NCBI RefSeq assembly: GCF_900090315.1 | Contig: NZ_FMHZ01000002.1 | Span: 5,922,501 to 5,986,500 of the forward strand | Origin: Micromonospora citrea | GTDB lineage: Bacteria; Actinomycetota; Actinomycetes; Mycobacteriales; Micromonosporaceae | Direction: 5' to 3' | DNA length: 64,000 bases | In this document: positions 1 through 8,208 of the stretch, piece by piece | How positions within the stretch are numbered: position 1 is the stretch's first letter | How the letters are laid out: the number at the start of each line of letters is the position of its first letter | Position numbers and translations under genes: made by a program | The notes under the pieces: model-generated | Databases searched by the model: none | What the model was told of the DNA's origin: nothing | The model's input: the letters and a program-made list of their open reading frames with translations, nothing else

Positions 1-94
1 GAAACGAACGACATCAATTCGACGGGTGTGGGCGCGGCGCCCGCCTCTTGCCTGCCGTGGTCCAGCATGTTCTACCTTGTACGTGACGCGAGCA

Positions 95-123
95 TTGTGG
101 ACCTTCGGGTCTCCTGCTAGGGT
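95..123 (+). promoter_or_regulatory. Leaderless promoter of the DUF6236-like gene
   Basis: A TTGTGG box (95-100) lies exactly 17 bp before a TAGGGT box (118-123). The ATG at 130 follows six bases later, so transcription would begin at or next to the start codon. No ribosome binding site is seen. Inferred from spacing only. Confidence 0.5.
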
Positions 124-129
124 GCCCGG

Positions 130-1254
130 ATGCAGGCCGCCCTGTATTTTCCGTTCATCAACGTTCCACCGACCGCTTGGTGGACTCGAACTCTGCTGTA
201 CTGGGATCGTGTCGGCACCATCGTTCCGCGGTCGTACTGGCATGATCCTGACAGGCTCGGCCGGTTCACCCTCGAGCTCGTTCGCGAGGGCTTAGTCGAC
301 CAGTTTCGCCCTGAATGGGCGGGCAGATCCCTCGGAGATAACTTCGCGCGCTATCTAGATCGGCTGGGCGCGGAGGAAATTGATGAACGCCGACGGCGCC
401 TTCGTAATGGCCAAGTCGTCTTCGTTCACCGAGACAAGTGGCTCATGTACGCTTCAGGGCTGCGCGAGGTTCGGCAAATGGGTCTAGCCCTGGGCGGCGA
501 CCATTTCATGCATCGCGGCGATGAGTGGGTAGCGCTCGAGCAGTTGACGGCCAACGAGTTCATGGCTGCGCTCACATTGGCACTCTGTCAAAGGGCCAGC
601 GCCGCTGGCGAGGGCTCCGGGAGGGGCGCAATGCCGACGGGGACCTGGGTGCCGACGACTGACTTGGTCGAAGCTGTCCAAGTTATGCTCTCCGGGCTTG
701 AACCCAAAGCGGCGTGCGGTGAAAGTCGGAAAATGAATCTCCGGGTTCGAGGCGAGGTTGCCGCAGCAGAGATCCGAACGGAGTTGCTGAGCGAACTACT
801 GCCGGTGCCGACCACCCCACTCGATGTTAACCAGATTGTCGCCTTCCGCAGAAGGCATGGCGACCTTCTGCCAAACCTTCGTCGGCACCTGGAGTCGAAG
901 ATCGACGAAGCGCTCACTGTTGAAGATGAAGTTCTCCGGTTCCGCCTGCTGGACCGCATAAGGGATGAACTGGAGGATCGAATTGCAGAAGCGGAAGCGT
1001 ACCTGCGCGAGCTTCCATTGAAGTCCGTATCCCGATCCTCAATTCTCAAACTGTTGAAATTCGTGCCGTTCTTGAAGGATCCGATCGAAGCGGGCCAGGA
1101 TGCTGCGGAGAGCTTCCGGTCCAATCCGAATTTCGAATCCGAACCGCTTGCGTACCTCGCCTTCGCGCGGGCCACTTTCGCGTCCGCGCGACGCTTCACT
1201 CCCAAGCAAGAGGGAGATGTTCCCTTCGTTGAAGCGATCTCGGGTATGGCTTGA
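130..1254 (+). CDS. DUF6236-like protein of unknown function
   Basis: 374 residues. The N-terminus (ALYFPFINVPPTAWWTRTLL, then YWDRVGTIVP) resembles the start of the DUF6236 family, whose members begin with an ALYYP-type motif followed by LLYWD and IVP. The function of that family is not known to me. The second half is charged and helical, with no transmembrane segment or known catalytic motif. G+C is visibly lower than in neighbouring genes and codon use is less biased, and decayed transposase genes follow directly, so acquisition by transfer is likely. The ATG at 130 is favoured by a promoter ending six bases upstream. Family assignment is from memory of the motif. Confidence 0.6.
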   Translation: MQAALYFPFINVPPTAWWTRTLLYWDRVGTIVPRSYWHDPDRLGRFTLELVREGLVDQFRPEWAGRSLGDNFARYLDRLGAEEIDERRRRLRNGQVVFVHRDKWLMYASGLREVRQMGLALGGDHFMHRGDEWVALEQLTANEFMAALTLALCQRASAAGEGSGRGAMPTGTWVPTTDLVEAVQVMLSGLEPKAACGESRKMNLRVRGEVAAAEIRTELLSELLPVPTTPLDVNQIVAFRRRHGDLLPNLRRHLESKIDEALTVEDEVLRFRLLDRIRDELEDRIAEAEAYLRELPLKSVSRSSILKLLKFVPFLKDPIEAGQDAAESFRSNPNFESEPLAYLAFARATFASARRFTPKQEGDVPFVEAISGMA

Positions 1255-1297
1255 CCAGGTAAGCGCGAGGTGCAGGCACGCCTGGTAGCGCCAGAAC

Positions 1298-1473
1298 GCC
1301 ACCCGCGACACCGACCGCCGTCACGGTCGCCGCGAGATCCGCACTCTCAAGATCCTGACGATCTCCACCGCCGCGGCGCGCTGCGCACCGCCGGAATCAC
1401 CAGCATCGCCGCCGGCACCCGCCACCACGCCCGCGACAGCACCCGCCCACTGGCACTCCTCGGCGTCACCTGA
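1298..1473 (+). pseudogene. ISAs1-like transposase remnant
   Basis: Two short conserved blocks of an ISAs1-type transposase survive in different frames. The first (from 1298) reads DTDRRHGRREIRTLKILTIS, the 'GHGR-E-R' block of the family. The second ends at the TGA at 1471-1473 and reads AAGTRHHARDSTRPLALLGV, matching the family C-terminus. The sequence between the blocks, including the catalytic core, is deleted. Non-functional. Confidence 0.65.
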
Positions 1474-1479
1474 CAACTT

Positions 1480-1886
1480 TGCCCGGGCCCGGTTGGTGGC
1501 CGGGTAGTCGGCGAGCTTGCGCACGCTCCAATGCGTGAAGGGACGACCCAGCGTCCTCGGTCGGGTCGTGGCCGTCGCGACGATGAACTGCCGGTCATCA
1601 TCGGTGATCAGGCGGGGAGGCCTCCCGCCCCCTGAGGGTCCAGAGCGCGTAGTCCGATCTCGTTGAACCGGTGGATCACATCCCGGACGGTGTCCTTGTG
1701 CACAGCGACCAGGCGGGCGATCGCCGGCACCGGGGTACCCGACGCCGACGCCACGACGATCAACGCTCGGCGGACCCGGATCGATTCGTGCTTGCCACGC
1801 CGCACGATCTGCTGCAGCCTGCGGCCTCCGACGTCCACCACGACGGCGCCCTCGGCGGCGAAGCCCGCCAAGTTCACCTCTCGCAT
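1480..1886 (-). pseudogene. IS630-family transposase remnant (N-terminal part)
   Basis: The minus strand encodes the helix-turn-helix part of an IS630 transposase: VPAIARLVAVHKDTVRDVIH and HRFNEIGLRALDPQ, starting near 1886. A frameshift near 1620-1640 moves the reading frame to PRLITDDDRQFIVATATTRP followed by LGRPFTHWSVRKLADYPA, the next conserved block of the same family. Homology stops near 1480, right against the end of the ISAs1 remnant, so the DDE catalytic domain is missing. The region is an insertion-sequence graveyard separating the DUF6236-like gene from the lysR gene. Confidence 0.7.
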
Positions 1887-1926
1887 GTCCGCGCAAGCCT
1901 TCCCGCTGGGAAACTGGCCGAACCCG

Positions 1927-2850
1927 CTATCGCCGGGTGGCAGGAGCGGCGGCGATCGCCAGCAGTTCCGTCGCGAGGGCGGTCGGGCTACGACCCAGCC
2001 ACAGGGCGTGCAGCGGGCGTGTCAGCGGGAGGCCCTCGACGCGGAGCTCGACCAGTTCTCCCGCTGCCACGGCGGGCGCGGCCGCACGCGAGCTGACCAC
2101 ACCGATGCCACCCCCGGCACGGACCGTGGAGAGGATCGTGGTGGTCGAGCCGAGGCTGATGGCATGCGGCAGCGACGGTGCGAAGCCGAAGGCGCACTCG
2201 ACCGCGTTCAGGAACGTGTCGCGGGTGCCGGAGCCGGGCTCGCGCAGCAACAGGGGCTGATCGGCGAGGTCGGTCGGCCGCAACGCGCGCCAGGCGTGCG
2301 CGGCGAGCGGGTAGTCGGCGGCGACGACCAGGGCGAGCCGGTCGTCGCCCACGAGGCGGGCGCCCAGGTCGGGCGGAATGTCGGGTGACTCGACGAACCC
2401 CACGTCCACCGCGCCCGAGCGGACGGCCTCGACGACGCCGTGGCTGTTCGCGACGTCGGCCGAGATGCCCAGTTCGGGATGGATGCGGCGCAGCGTCAGC
2501 AGCCAGGTGGGCAGCAGGTACTCGGCGACGGTGAGGCTCGCCGAGATACGCAGTCGCGCCTGCCGGTCGGCGCGCAGCGTCAGAACTCCGTCGGCCAGGT
2601 TCTGCGCGGCGTCGATGACGGTACGCGACCAGGCGACGACCGTCTCACCAGCGGGCGTGAGAAGGCTGCCGCGCCGCGTACGCACCAGCAGCGGTACGCC
2701 GAGCCGGCGCTCCAGCCTGGCAAGCCGAGCACTGGCGCTTGGCTGGGTGATCCCGTGGGCCCGCGCCGCGCGTCCGACGCTCCCCGTCTCGGCGACGGAC
2801 AGCAGCAGGTCGAGCGCCGGCAGGTCGCTTATCCAGGGAGGCAGTGGCAT
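1927..2850 (-). CDS. LysR family transcriptional regulator
   Basis: 307 residues. Residues about 10-68 form a LysR winged helix-turn-helix (ETGSVGRAARAHGITQPSAS, then ARLARLERRLGVPLLVRT). The rest is a periplasmic-binding-protein-like effector domain with the usual LRISASLTVAEYLLP start. It sits 43 bp downstream of the YeiH-like exporter gene on the same strand, so the two are probably co-transcribed. Its ligand is unknown. A plausible target is the CATAG-N7-CTATG inverted repeat at the exporter start, which fits the T-N11-A pattern of LysR sites. Length is normal for the family. Confidence 0.9.
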   Translation of the reverse strand: MPLPPWISDLPALDLLLSVAETGSVGRAARAHGITQPSASARLARLERRLGVPLLVRTRRGSLLTPAGETVVAWSRTVIDAAQNLADGVLTLRADRQARLRISASLTVAEYLLPTWLLTLRRIHPELGISADVANSHGVVEAVRSGAVDVGFVESPDIPPDLGARLVGDDRLALVVAADYPLAAHAWRALRPTDLADQPLLLREPGSGTRDTFLNAVECAFGFAPSLPHAISLGSTTTILSTVRAGGGIGVVSSRAAAPAVAAGELVELRVEGLPLTRPLHALWLGRSPTALATELLAIAAAPATRR

Positions 2851-2893
2851 CCCGCGCAGTCTGTCACAGGCAGCTCGCCGTACCGCCCTCTCG

Positions 2894-3976
2894 TCAGCGG
2901 GTCAGCAGATGTTGCGACGCCAGGCTGGTCGAGCTGACCGCGACCCAGAGCATCAGGCCAAGCAGCAGCGGCCGGGCACCGGTGCGCCGCAGGGCGACCA
3001 CGTCGGTGGAGAGACCGACGGCGGCGAGGGCGATCGCGATGAGCAGCAGCGCCACCTGGTGCACGGCGGCCTGGACGGCGGCGGGGATGAGCCCACCCGT
3101 GTTCAGCGCGGCCACGACGAGGAACGCGACCAGAAACCAGGGCACGAGAGAGACCGCGAGCCGGACCCTCGACGTCTCCGGCCGGACCTCGCGGCGGTGG
3201 TTCAGGATCGCGAGGACCAGGACGATCGGGATGATCATCAGGGTACGGGCGAGCTTGACGACCACCGCGTATTCCGTGGCGTCCTGGTGGTACGCGCTCG
3301 CCGCGGCGACCACCGAGCTCGTGTCGTTGACGGCGGTGCCCGCGAAGAGACCGAACGCGTGCGCGCTCATCCCCAGCGCGTGCCCGAGCGGCGGAAAGAT
3401 CAGCACGGCGGCCACGTTGAAGAGGAAGATCGTCGAGATCGCGTACGCCACGTCGTTGCTCTTCGCCCGGATCACCGGGGTCGTCGCCGCGATGGCGGAG
3501 GCGCCGCAGATGCCGGTGCCGACACCGATCAGGGTGCGCAGATCGCGGGGAACGCCGAGCACCCGGCCCGCCAACCAGGCCAACAGCAGGCACGGCCCGA
3601 GCGTGCCCAGCATCACCGGCAACGATCCCGCGCTCACCGACAGCACCTCGGCGAGCGACAACTGAGCGCCGAGCAACACGACTGACACCTGAAGCAGCGA
3701 GCCCCTGGCCAGGTGCAGCCCCGGCGCCATCGCCTCGGACCGGCGCCGCGCAAGCGGGCTCAGCAGGACCCCGGCCACAACGGCGAAGACGGGCGCGCCG
3801 ACCACGGGGACCAACGTGCCGGCTACCGTCGCGGCAAGCCCCAGCGACACCGCCGCGCCGAGCCCGGCGGCTCTGGGTGCGCGGCGACGGCCGGGCAGGT
3901 CAGCGAGAACGATCACCCTCTCAGGCTTCGCGTACGCTGCGCCTCCCGGTAGTGAGCATTCCCGGACTTCCGTCAT
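2894..3976 (-). CDS. YeiH/YadS-type putative anion exporter (UPF0324)
   Basis: About 360 residues with roughly ten predicted membrane helices. The signature LIGVGTGICGASAIAA (mid-protein) and GTAVNDTSSVVAAA are hallmarks of the YeiH family, described as putative sulfate/sulfonate exporters; substrate evidence is thin across the family. The ATG at 3976 is chosen over a TTG two codons upstream. In many bacteria yeiH is divergent from a lysR gene; here lysR follows in tandem. A 17-bp inverted repeat overlaps the start codon. Confidence 0.85.
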   Translation of the reverse strand: MTEVRECSLPGGAAYAKPERVIVLADLPGRRRAPRAAGLGAAVSLGLAATVAGTLVPVVGAPVFAVVAGVLLSPLARRRSEAMAPGLHLARGSLLQVSVVLLGAQLSLAEVLSVSAGSLPVMLGTLGPCLLLAWLAGRVLGVPRDLRTLIGVGTGICGASAIAATTPVIRAKSNDVAYAISTIFLFNVAAVLIFPPLGHALGMSAHAFGLFAGTAVNDTSSVVAAASAYHQDATEYAVVVKLARTLMIIPIVLVLAILNHRREVRPETSRVRLAVSLVPWFLVAFLVVAALNTGGLIPAAVQAAVHQVALLLIAIALAAVGLSTDVVALRRTGARPLLLGLMLWVAVSSTSLASQHLLTR

Positions 3977-3990
3977 AGCCAACGCCTATG
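3974..3990. promoter_or_regulatory. Candidate LysR-type operator over the exporter start
   Basis: Perfect inverted repeat CATAG-N7-CTATG, 17 bp, of the T-N11-A type bound by LysR regulators. It covers the start codon of the YeiH-like gene. Binding by the LysR protein encoded downstream is inferred. Confidence 0.4.
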
Positions 3991-4630
3991 GCTTGCCTCG
4001 CTTGCCGACGGGTCACGTCCGCGCGAGTGGTGTGAGGAGACGGCCATCGCGGGATCCGGTTTGACGTCGGGTGGCGATCGGGGGCGGCTCTGGGTTGTCG
4101 GTGTCCTGTTGGTCGTTGTAAATGGTGATCAGGCGGGCTGCGGCGAGGAGTTCCAGCCCATGTAGCGGCTCTGGCCCCGGCGCGTCGACGAAGCTGACGC
4201 TGGCCGGCCGCTACACCGGGAGCAACACGCTGCCTGTGGAGTTCACGCTCGGCGACAGCACCCGCGGCGTGCAGGTCTCCGGCGTCGCCGGGGCGGCGTC
4301 GACACAGTGCCGCCGGTCAAGACGCCGGCCGAACCGGCCACCACGACGCGGGACAACGTGAGGAACGATGGACTGCGGAGCAACTCTCGGCCGCACCACC
4401 GGCACGATGGGGAGGAAGATGATCAGGGGGACGACGACTGAGAGTCTTCGGAACGGCTGGATCGACATCGCCGTCGGCTGCCGGCCCGTCCAGCGGTAAC
4501 GGCGTTACGGTCGTCCGGTGGTTCCGTTTTCGAGAGCCGCGCGGGTTGTTCCAGGTGACGAAAGAGGCCGTCTGCGGTTGCCCACCGACCGCGGTCCCGT
4601 CCCATCTCGCTGGCGGGGGAACGGAGAAGC
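3991..4630. other. Intergenic region without a supported gene
   Basis: About 640 bp between the exporter start and the hairpin near 4631. A plus-strand stretch near 4185-4320 (KLTLAGRYTGSNTLPVEFTL, then GDSTRGVQVSGV) reads like a scrap of a secreted beta-sandwich domain but has no start or complete frame. A minus-strand stretch near 4080-4140 (RLITIYNDQQDTDN) may also be debris. No complete gene is supported. Confidence 0.4.
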
Positions 4631-4671
4631 CCGTGGCGGGGGCGGGCCGGTTATGCCCACCCCCGCCACGG
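4631..4671 (-). terminator. Hairpin at the end of the peptide-utilisation operon
   Basis: Arms at 4631-4647 and 4655-4671 pair over 17 bp with one mismatch, around a 7-nt loop (4648-4654). The hairpin lies downstream of the F420 oxidoreductase gene at the end of the ten-gene minus-strand operon. There is no U-tract, as is common for actinomycete terminators. The 4655-4671 arm is also the edge of the tandem repeat array. Confidence 0.55.
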
Positions 4672-4816
4672 CGTCACCCCCGCCACGGCGTCACCCCCGC
4701 CACGGCGTCACCCCCGCCACGGCGTCACCCCCGCCACGGCGTCACCCCCGCCACGGCGTCACCCCCGCCACGGCGTCACCCCCGCCACGGCGTCACCCCC
4801 GCCACGGCGTCACCCC
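4664..4816. repeat. Nine perfect tandem copies of a 17-bp unit
   Basis: Nine identical head-to-tail copies of CGCCACGGCGTCACCCC occupy 4664-4816 without interruption. The stop codon of the F420 oxidoreductase gene (4810-4812) lies in the last copy, so the array is in the 3' untranslated region. Part of each copy equals one arm of the hairpin at 4631-4671, suggesting that replication slippage amplified the arm. Confidence 0.95.
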
Positions 4817-5820
4817 CGCAGCAGCGGCAGCACCCGGCGGCCGAGCAGGTCGACACCGCCCGCCGGGTTCAGACCGTGCGGGGTGCCGAACTCCACCCGG
4901 GTGGCCCCGGCATCGAACACCGCCGCGGCCTGCGCCGCGACGTGTTCCGGGGTGCCGGAGAAGGCGAACAGGTCGAGCAGGTCCCCGCCGATCAGCGCGC
5001 CGGCGAGGTCGTGTTCATGGCGGGCGACGTGCTGCTGGATCCGCGACAGCAGCTCCGGATCGATGTCGACGTTCGGGTCGAGGGCGGCGACCACGGCGAG
5101 GTACATGGCCACCTCCGTACGGGCCACCCGACGGGCCAGCGCGCCGTCCTCGTCCACCACGGTCACGGCGCCGAGCACCACGCCGACCTGGTCACCGGCC
5201 CGACCGGCGGGCGCGGCGTCGTCCAGCCAGGCCCGCATCGTCTTGGCCATCGCCGGGTTGGCCGAACCGCCGACCTTGATCTCCGAGGCGAACGCGGCGG
5301 CCGTCCGGGCGGTCTGCTGACCCCACGTCCCCACCAGGACGGGCACGTCGGCGCGGACCGGGGTGTAGCGCAGGGCGGTACCGGGCGCCACGGTGAACTC
5401 CCGGCCCTGGAAGCCCCCGTCGTCGCGGGACAACAGCAGCCGGACCACGTCGACGGTTTCGGTGATCCGCCGCAGCGGCCGGGCCTGCGGCACCGCGATC
5501 TGATCCAGCCAGGTGCCTCGGGCCAGCCCGAGGTAGGCCCGCCCGTTCGACGCCAGGTCCAGCGCCGCGACCTGCCCGGCGATCTCCACCGGGTGCATGG
5601 TGAACGGGTTGAGGCAGGCCGACCCGAGCCGGATCCGTCGGGTGTGCCGCGCGGCCACCAGCAGCGGGAAGAACGGCGGCTGGTACATCAGGTCACCGAA
5701 GACCGACAGCACGTCGAAGCCGTGCCTTTCGGCGAGCTCGGCCAGCGCGGCGTACTCGTCGGCGCTCTTGTCGGACTGGAGTCCGATGCCGACCAGCCGG
5801 CGTCCTTCGTCGGTGCTCAC
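4810..5820 (-). CDS. LLM-class (F420-dependent) oxidoreductase
   Basis: 336 residues from a GTG at 5820 that overlaps the upstream stop as GTGA. It shows the luciferase-like TIM-barrel pattern: VGIGLQSDKSADEYAALAEL at the N-terminus, then RIRLGSACLNPFTMHPVEIA, NGRAYLGLARGTWLD and RADVPVLVGTWG. These are typical of F420-dependent TIGR03557/TIGR03619-like enzymes; cofactor choice between F420 and FMN cannot be settled here. It is the last gene of the ten-gene operon and translationally coupled to the TIGR04076 gene. Its role in the pathway is unknown; oxidation or reduction of a late intermediate is a guess. Confidence 0.85.
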   Translation of the reverse strand: MSTDEGRRLVGIGLQSDKSADEYAALAELAERHGFDVLSVFGDLMYQPPFFPLLVAARHTRRIRLGSACLNPFTMHPVEIAGQVAALDLASNGRAYLGLARGTWLDQIAVPQARPLRRITETVDVVRLLLSRDDGGFQGREFTVAPGTALRYTPVRADVPVLVGTWGQQTARTAAAFASEIKVGGSANPAMAKTMRAWLDDAAPAGRAGDQVGVVLGAVTVVDEDGALARRVARTEVAMYLAVVAALDPNVDIDPELLSRIQQHVARHEHDLAGALIGGDLLDLFAFSGTPEHVAAQAAAVFDAGATRVEFGTPHGLNPAGGVDLLGRRVLPLLRG

Positions 5821-6143
5821 GTGAGTTCTCCAGTCGGGATCTGTCGCCGGGCGGTCCGCTCGATCCGCAGGATGACCCGCTCGTCCGGATCCGGGCAGGC
5901 CACGTGGCAGTCCCGGGCCAGCCAGTCCTCCGGCGGCAACGGACGTTGCTTGGCCGGCAGCAGCGGTAGGCACGCCGCGAGGGCGTAGAGGCAGAAGTGC
6001 CGGCCGGTGGGGATGGTGAGCCGGCTCGACTCGGTCAGGTCGATGTGGTCGCCCGGCTGGAGGCCGCAGACGGAGCGGCCCTCGATCCGTTCCACCACGA
6101 CCCGCAGGTCGTACAGGTCGGTGACCGGTTCCTCGGCGCTCAT
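5817..6143 (-). CDS. TIGR04076 family protein
   Basis: 108 residues. The pattern YDLRVVVERIEGRSVCGLQP, then HFCLYALAACLPLLPAKQR and CPDPDERVILRIERT, matches the small TIGR04076 family, of unknown function. Three conserved cysteines (in SVCG, HFCL and VACPDP) are visible and could bind metal. It overlaps the genes on both sides by 4 nt, so its expression is tied to the NTF2-like and F420 oxidoreductase genes. In other genomes, this family often sits beside metabolic operons; that alone does not give a function. Confidence 0.75.
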   Translation of the reverse strand: MSAEEPVTDLYDLRVVVERIEGRSVCGLQPGDHIDLTESSRLTIPTGRHFCLYALAACLPLLPAKQRPLPPEDWLARDCHVACPDPDERVILRIERTARRQIPTGELT

Positions 6144-6517
6144 CGAAGGGCCTCAGCGTGATGGTGCACGATCCGCCAGCCCTGTTCGTCGCGGCGCAGC
6201 ACGTCCGTCACCCGGAAACAGTCGTCCGGCTGCCCGGCCGCGTACCGGGCCCGCAGCACGTAGCGGACCAGGCCCGTGTCCTCCCACGCCTCGGCCCGGA
6301 ACTGCTCGGGGGCGACCGAGATCGGGGGCGCGGCCGGTCCCCGGGCCGCCGCCCGGCGGGACCGCAGGTCGTCCAGGGCGGCCAGGCCGTCGAGCAGGTC
6401 GGGTGCGTCGGACTCCCAGATCGTCAGGTCGGGGTGCAGCCGGACGTCGAACGCCGCCCGGTCGCCCAACGACCGGTACATGTCGGTGATGGCGGCGGTG
6501 AGATCGTCAACGGTCAT
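6140..6517 (-). CDS. NTF2/SnoaL-like (DUF4440-type) protein
   Basis: 125 residues from the ATG at 6517. It begins with helix ITDMYRSLGDRAAFDVRLHP, then DLTIWESD and ends RVTDVLRRDEQGWRIVHHHA, the standard layout of the cone-shaped NTF2-like/SnoaL fold in which the final strand reads 'W-I-H-H'. Members are either small enzymes or binding proteins; no catalytic residue can be named. It follows the DUF885 gene by 44 bp and overlaps the TIGR04076 gene by 4 nt, so it belongs to the same operon. Confidence 0.75.
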   Translation of the reverse strand: MTVDDLTAAITDMYRSLGDRAAFDVRLHPDLTIWESDAPDLLDGLAALDDLRSRRAAARGPAAPPISVAPEQFRAEAWEDTGLVRYVLRARYAAGQPDDCFRVTDVLRRDEQGWRIVHHHAEALR

Positions 6518-6561
6518 CGGGGCTCGCTTCCGGTCGGGGCGGACAGGGGTGTCGGGGTGGA

Positions 6562-8208
6562 TCAGGAGAGTTCGGCGAGGCGGGCGCGCAGCGGATCGAG
6601 TCCCATCGGCCCGAGCCGCAGGGCCCGCTCGTGGAACCGCTTGCGGTCGAACCCGGCGCCCTCGCGGCGCTCGACCTCCCGGCGGGCCTGCTGCCACAGC
6701 CGCGCCCCGGCCTTGAAGGCCAACGCCTGCGCCGGCCAGCCGAGGTAGCGGTCGACCTCGAACCGCGCCGTCGCCGCGTCCAGTCCGGCAACCCGGACCA
6801 GGAAGTCCACGGCCAGCTCGGGGGTCCACCGGCGCGCGTCGGTGACGCCGTTCCCGGCCGGGATCGGCACGTCCAGGTGCAGGCCGAGGTCGATGACCAC
6901 CCGGGCCGCGCGCCACATCTGCCCGTCGAGCATGCCGAGCCGCTCGGCGGGGCCGGCGTAGAGGCCGAGTTCGTCGGCGAGGCGTTCGGCGTAGTGCGCC
7001 CAGCCCTCGGCGTAGCCGTGCACCTGGCACAGCGACCGCTGCCACGGGTGCAGCTCGGCGGTGGTGAGGGTGATCGCGTGCTGGAGGTGGTGCCCGGGCA
7101 GCCCCTCGTGGCAGAGCGTGCCGACGTGCCGCCACACCGGCACCGTCGACTCGCCGGGGGGCGTCGACCACCAGATCCCGCCCGGCCGGGTCAACCCGGC
7201 GTCGGGCGGGGTGTAGTACATGACGCCGGAGGCGGCGGGGCTGATCCGGCACACCACGCGGCGGGTGGCGGCCGGGATGTCGAAGTGCGCACCGTCCAGG
7301 GCGTCGGTGAGCCGCTCGGTGCGCTCGCGCAGCCACCGCTCCAGGTCGGGCCCGACCGGCACCCGGCCGGCGGGGTCGGCGTCCAGCGCGGTCCGCGCCG
7401 ACGCCACGTCCGGGTGGCCCAGCTCGGCGGCGACCGCCCGCTGCTCGGCGGCGGTGCGGGCCAGCTCCTCCCAGCCGTACGCGTACAGCTCGTCCAGGTC
7501 GACGGTCGCGCCGAGGAAGCTGCGCGCGGTGACGGCGTACAGGTCGCGGCCGACGCCGTCGACCTCGCTCGCCCGGGGCGCCAGCTCGGTACGCAGGAAC
7601 GCGGCGAAGTCCGCCGTCGCGGCGGCGGCCGAGCGGGCCCCGGCGGCCAGCTCGCCGGTCAGCGGCCCGTCCGGACACCCGGCCACCAGCCGGCCGTAGA
7701 AGTCGTCGGAGGTGACCCAGGCGGTGCACTGGTCGGCGACCGCCAGCACCTGCCGGCGGGCGACGAGCTGCCCCCGCTGGGCCGACCAGCGCAGCGTCTC
7801 GGCGTACTGGCCGAGGGCCGTGGGCACCCGGCGCAGGTGCGCGGCGAGGACCGCCCAGTCCCGCTCGCTGTCGCGTGGCAGGTTGTCGAAGACCTGCCGG
7901 ACCAGGTGCACCGGCGTCGCCAGCGGGGCGAGCAGCCGGGTGGTGAAGCCCGCGTCGTAGAGGTCGACCTCGCTGGCCAGCCGGTCGGTCAGCGCGCCGG
8001 CGAGGGCCCGCTGGGCCGTGCCGTCGACAGCGGCGCCGGCCGCCGCCGCGGCGGTGCGGCGGGCCAGCTCCGCGCGGGCGGCGAAGCCGTCGGGGGAGAG
8101 GTCCGCGAAGTGCGACTCGGGCGTACGCCCCGCCGCCTCGGCGGCCTCCGGATCCAGCCCGGCGAGCACGTCGAGGTACCTGTCGGCGACCTCGACGATC
8201 GTGGTCAT
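6562..8208 (-). CDS. DUF885 family putative zinc metallopeptidase
   Basis: 548 residues from the ATG at 8208. The motif HEGLPGHHLQ (about 367-376) is the HExxPGHH-type metal site of the DUF885 family, with a downstream EGWAHYAERL block giving a further acidic ligand. No signal peptide is seen, so it should be cytoplasmic. DUF885 proteins are thought to be metal-dependent peptidases. The start overlaps the stop of the amidohydrolase gene by 4 nt, and a dipeptide-type transporter is encoded upstream, so cleavage of imported peptides is a fitting role. Substrate unknown. Confidence 0.85.
   Translation of the reverse strand: MTTIVEVADRYLDVLAGLDPEAAEAAGRTPESHFADLSPDGFAARAELARRTAAAAAGAAVDGTAQRALAGALTDRLASEVDLYDAGFTTRLLAPLATPVHLVRQVFDNLPRDSERDWAVLAAHLRRVPTALGQYAETLRWSAQRGQLVARRQVLAVADQCTAWVTSDDFYGRLVAGCPDGPLTGELAAGARSAAAATADFAAFLRTELAPRASEVDGVGRDLYAVTARSFLGATVDLDELYAYGWEELARTAAEQRAVAAELGHPDVASARTALDADPAGRVPVGPDLERWLRERTERLTDALDGAHFDIPAATRRVVCRISPAASGVMYYTPPDAGLTRPGGIWWSTPPGESTVPVWRHVGTLCHEGLPGHHLQHAITLTTAELHPWQRSLCQVHGYAEGWAHYAERLADELGLYAGPAERLGMLDGQMWRAARVVIDLGLHLDVPIPAGNGVTDARRWTPELAVDFLVRVAGLDAATARFEVDRYLGWPAQALAFKAGARLWQQARREVERREGAGFDRKRFHERALRLGPMGLDPLRARLAELS

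Noticed and set aside
2378..3685. Very long plus-strand open frame opposite lysR and yeiH
   Set aside because: It is an antisense shadow of high-GC coding sequence; its translation is Arg/Gly/Asp-rich with no domain, while the minus strand shows clear LysR and YeiH motifs.
4211..4468. 85-residue minus-strand frame with a hydrophobic N-terminus
   Set aside because: The signal-like start is followed by Arg-rich sequence with no domain and no ribosome binding site.
4664..4816. CRISPR array
   Set aside because: The repeats are directly adjacent with no spacers, and no cas genes are present.
4546..5988. 480-residue plus-strand frame running through the tandem repeat
   Set aside because: It is antisense to the F420 oxidoreductase; the repeat is open in several frames and gives a meaningless repetitive peptide.
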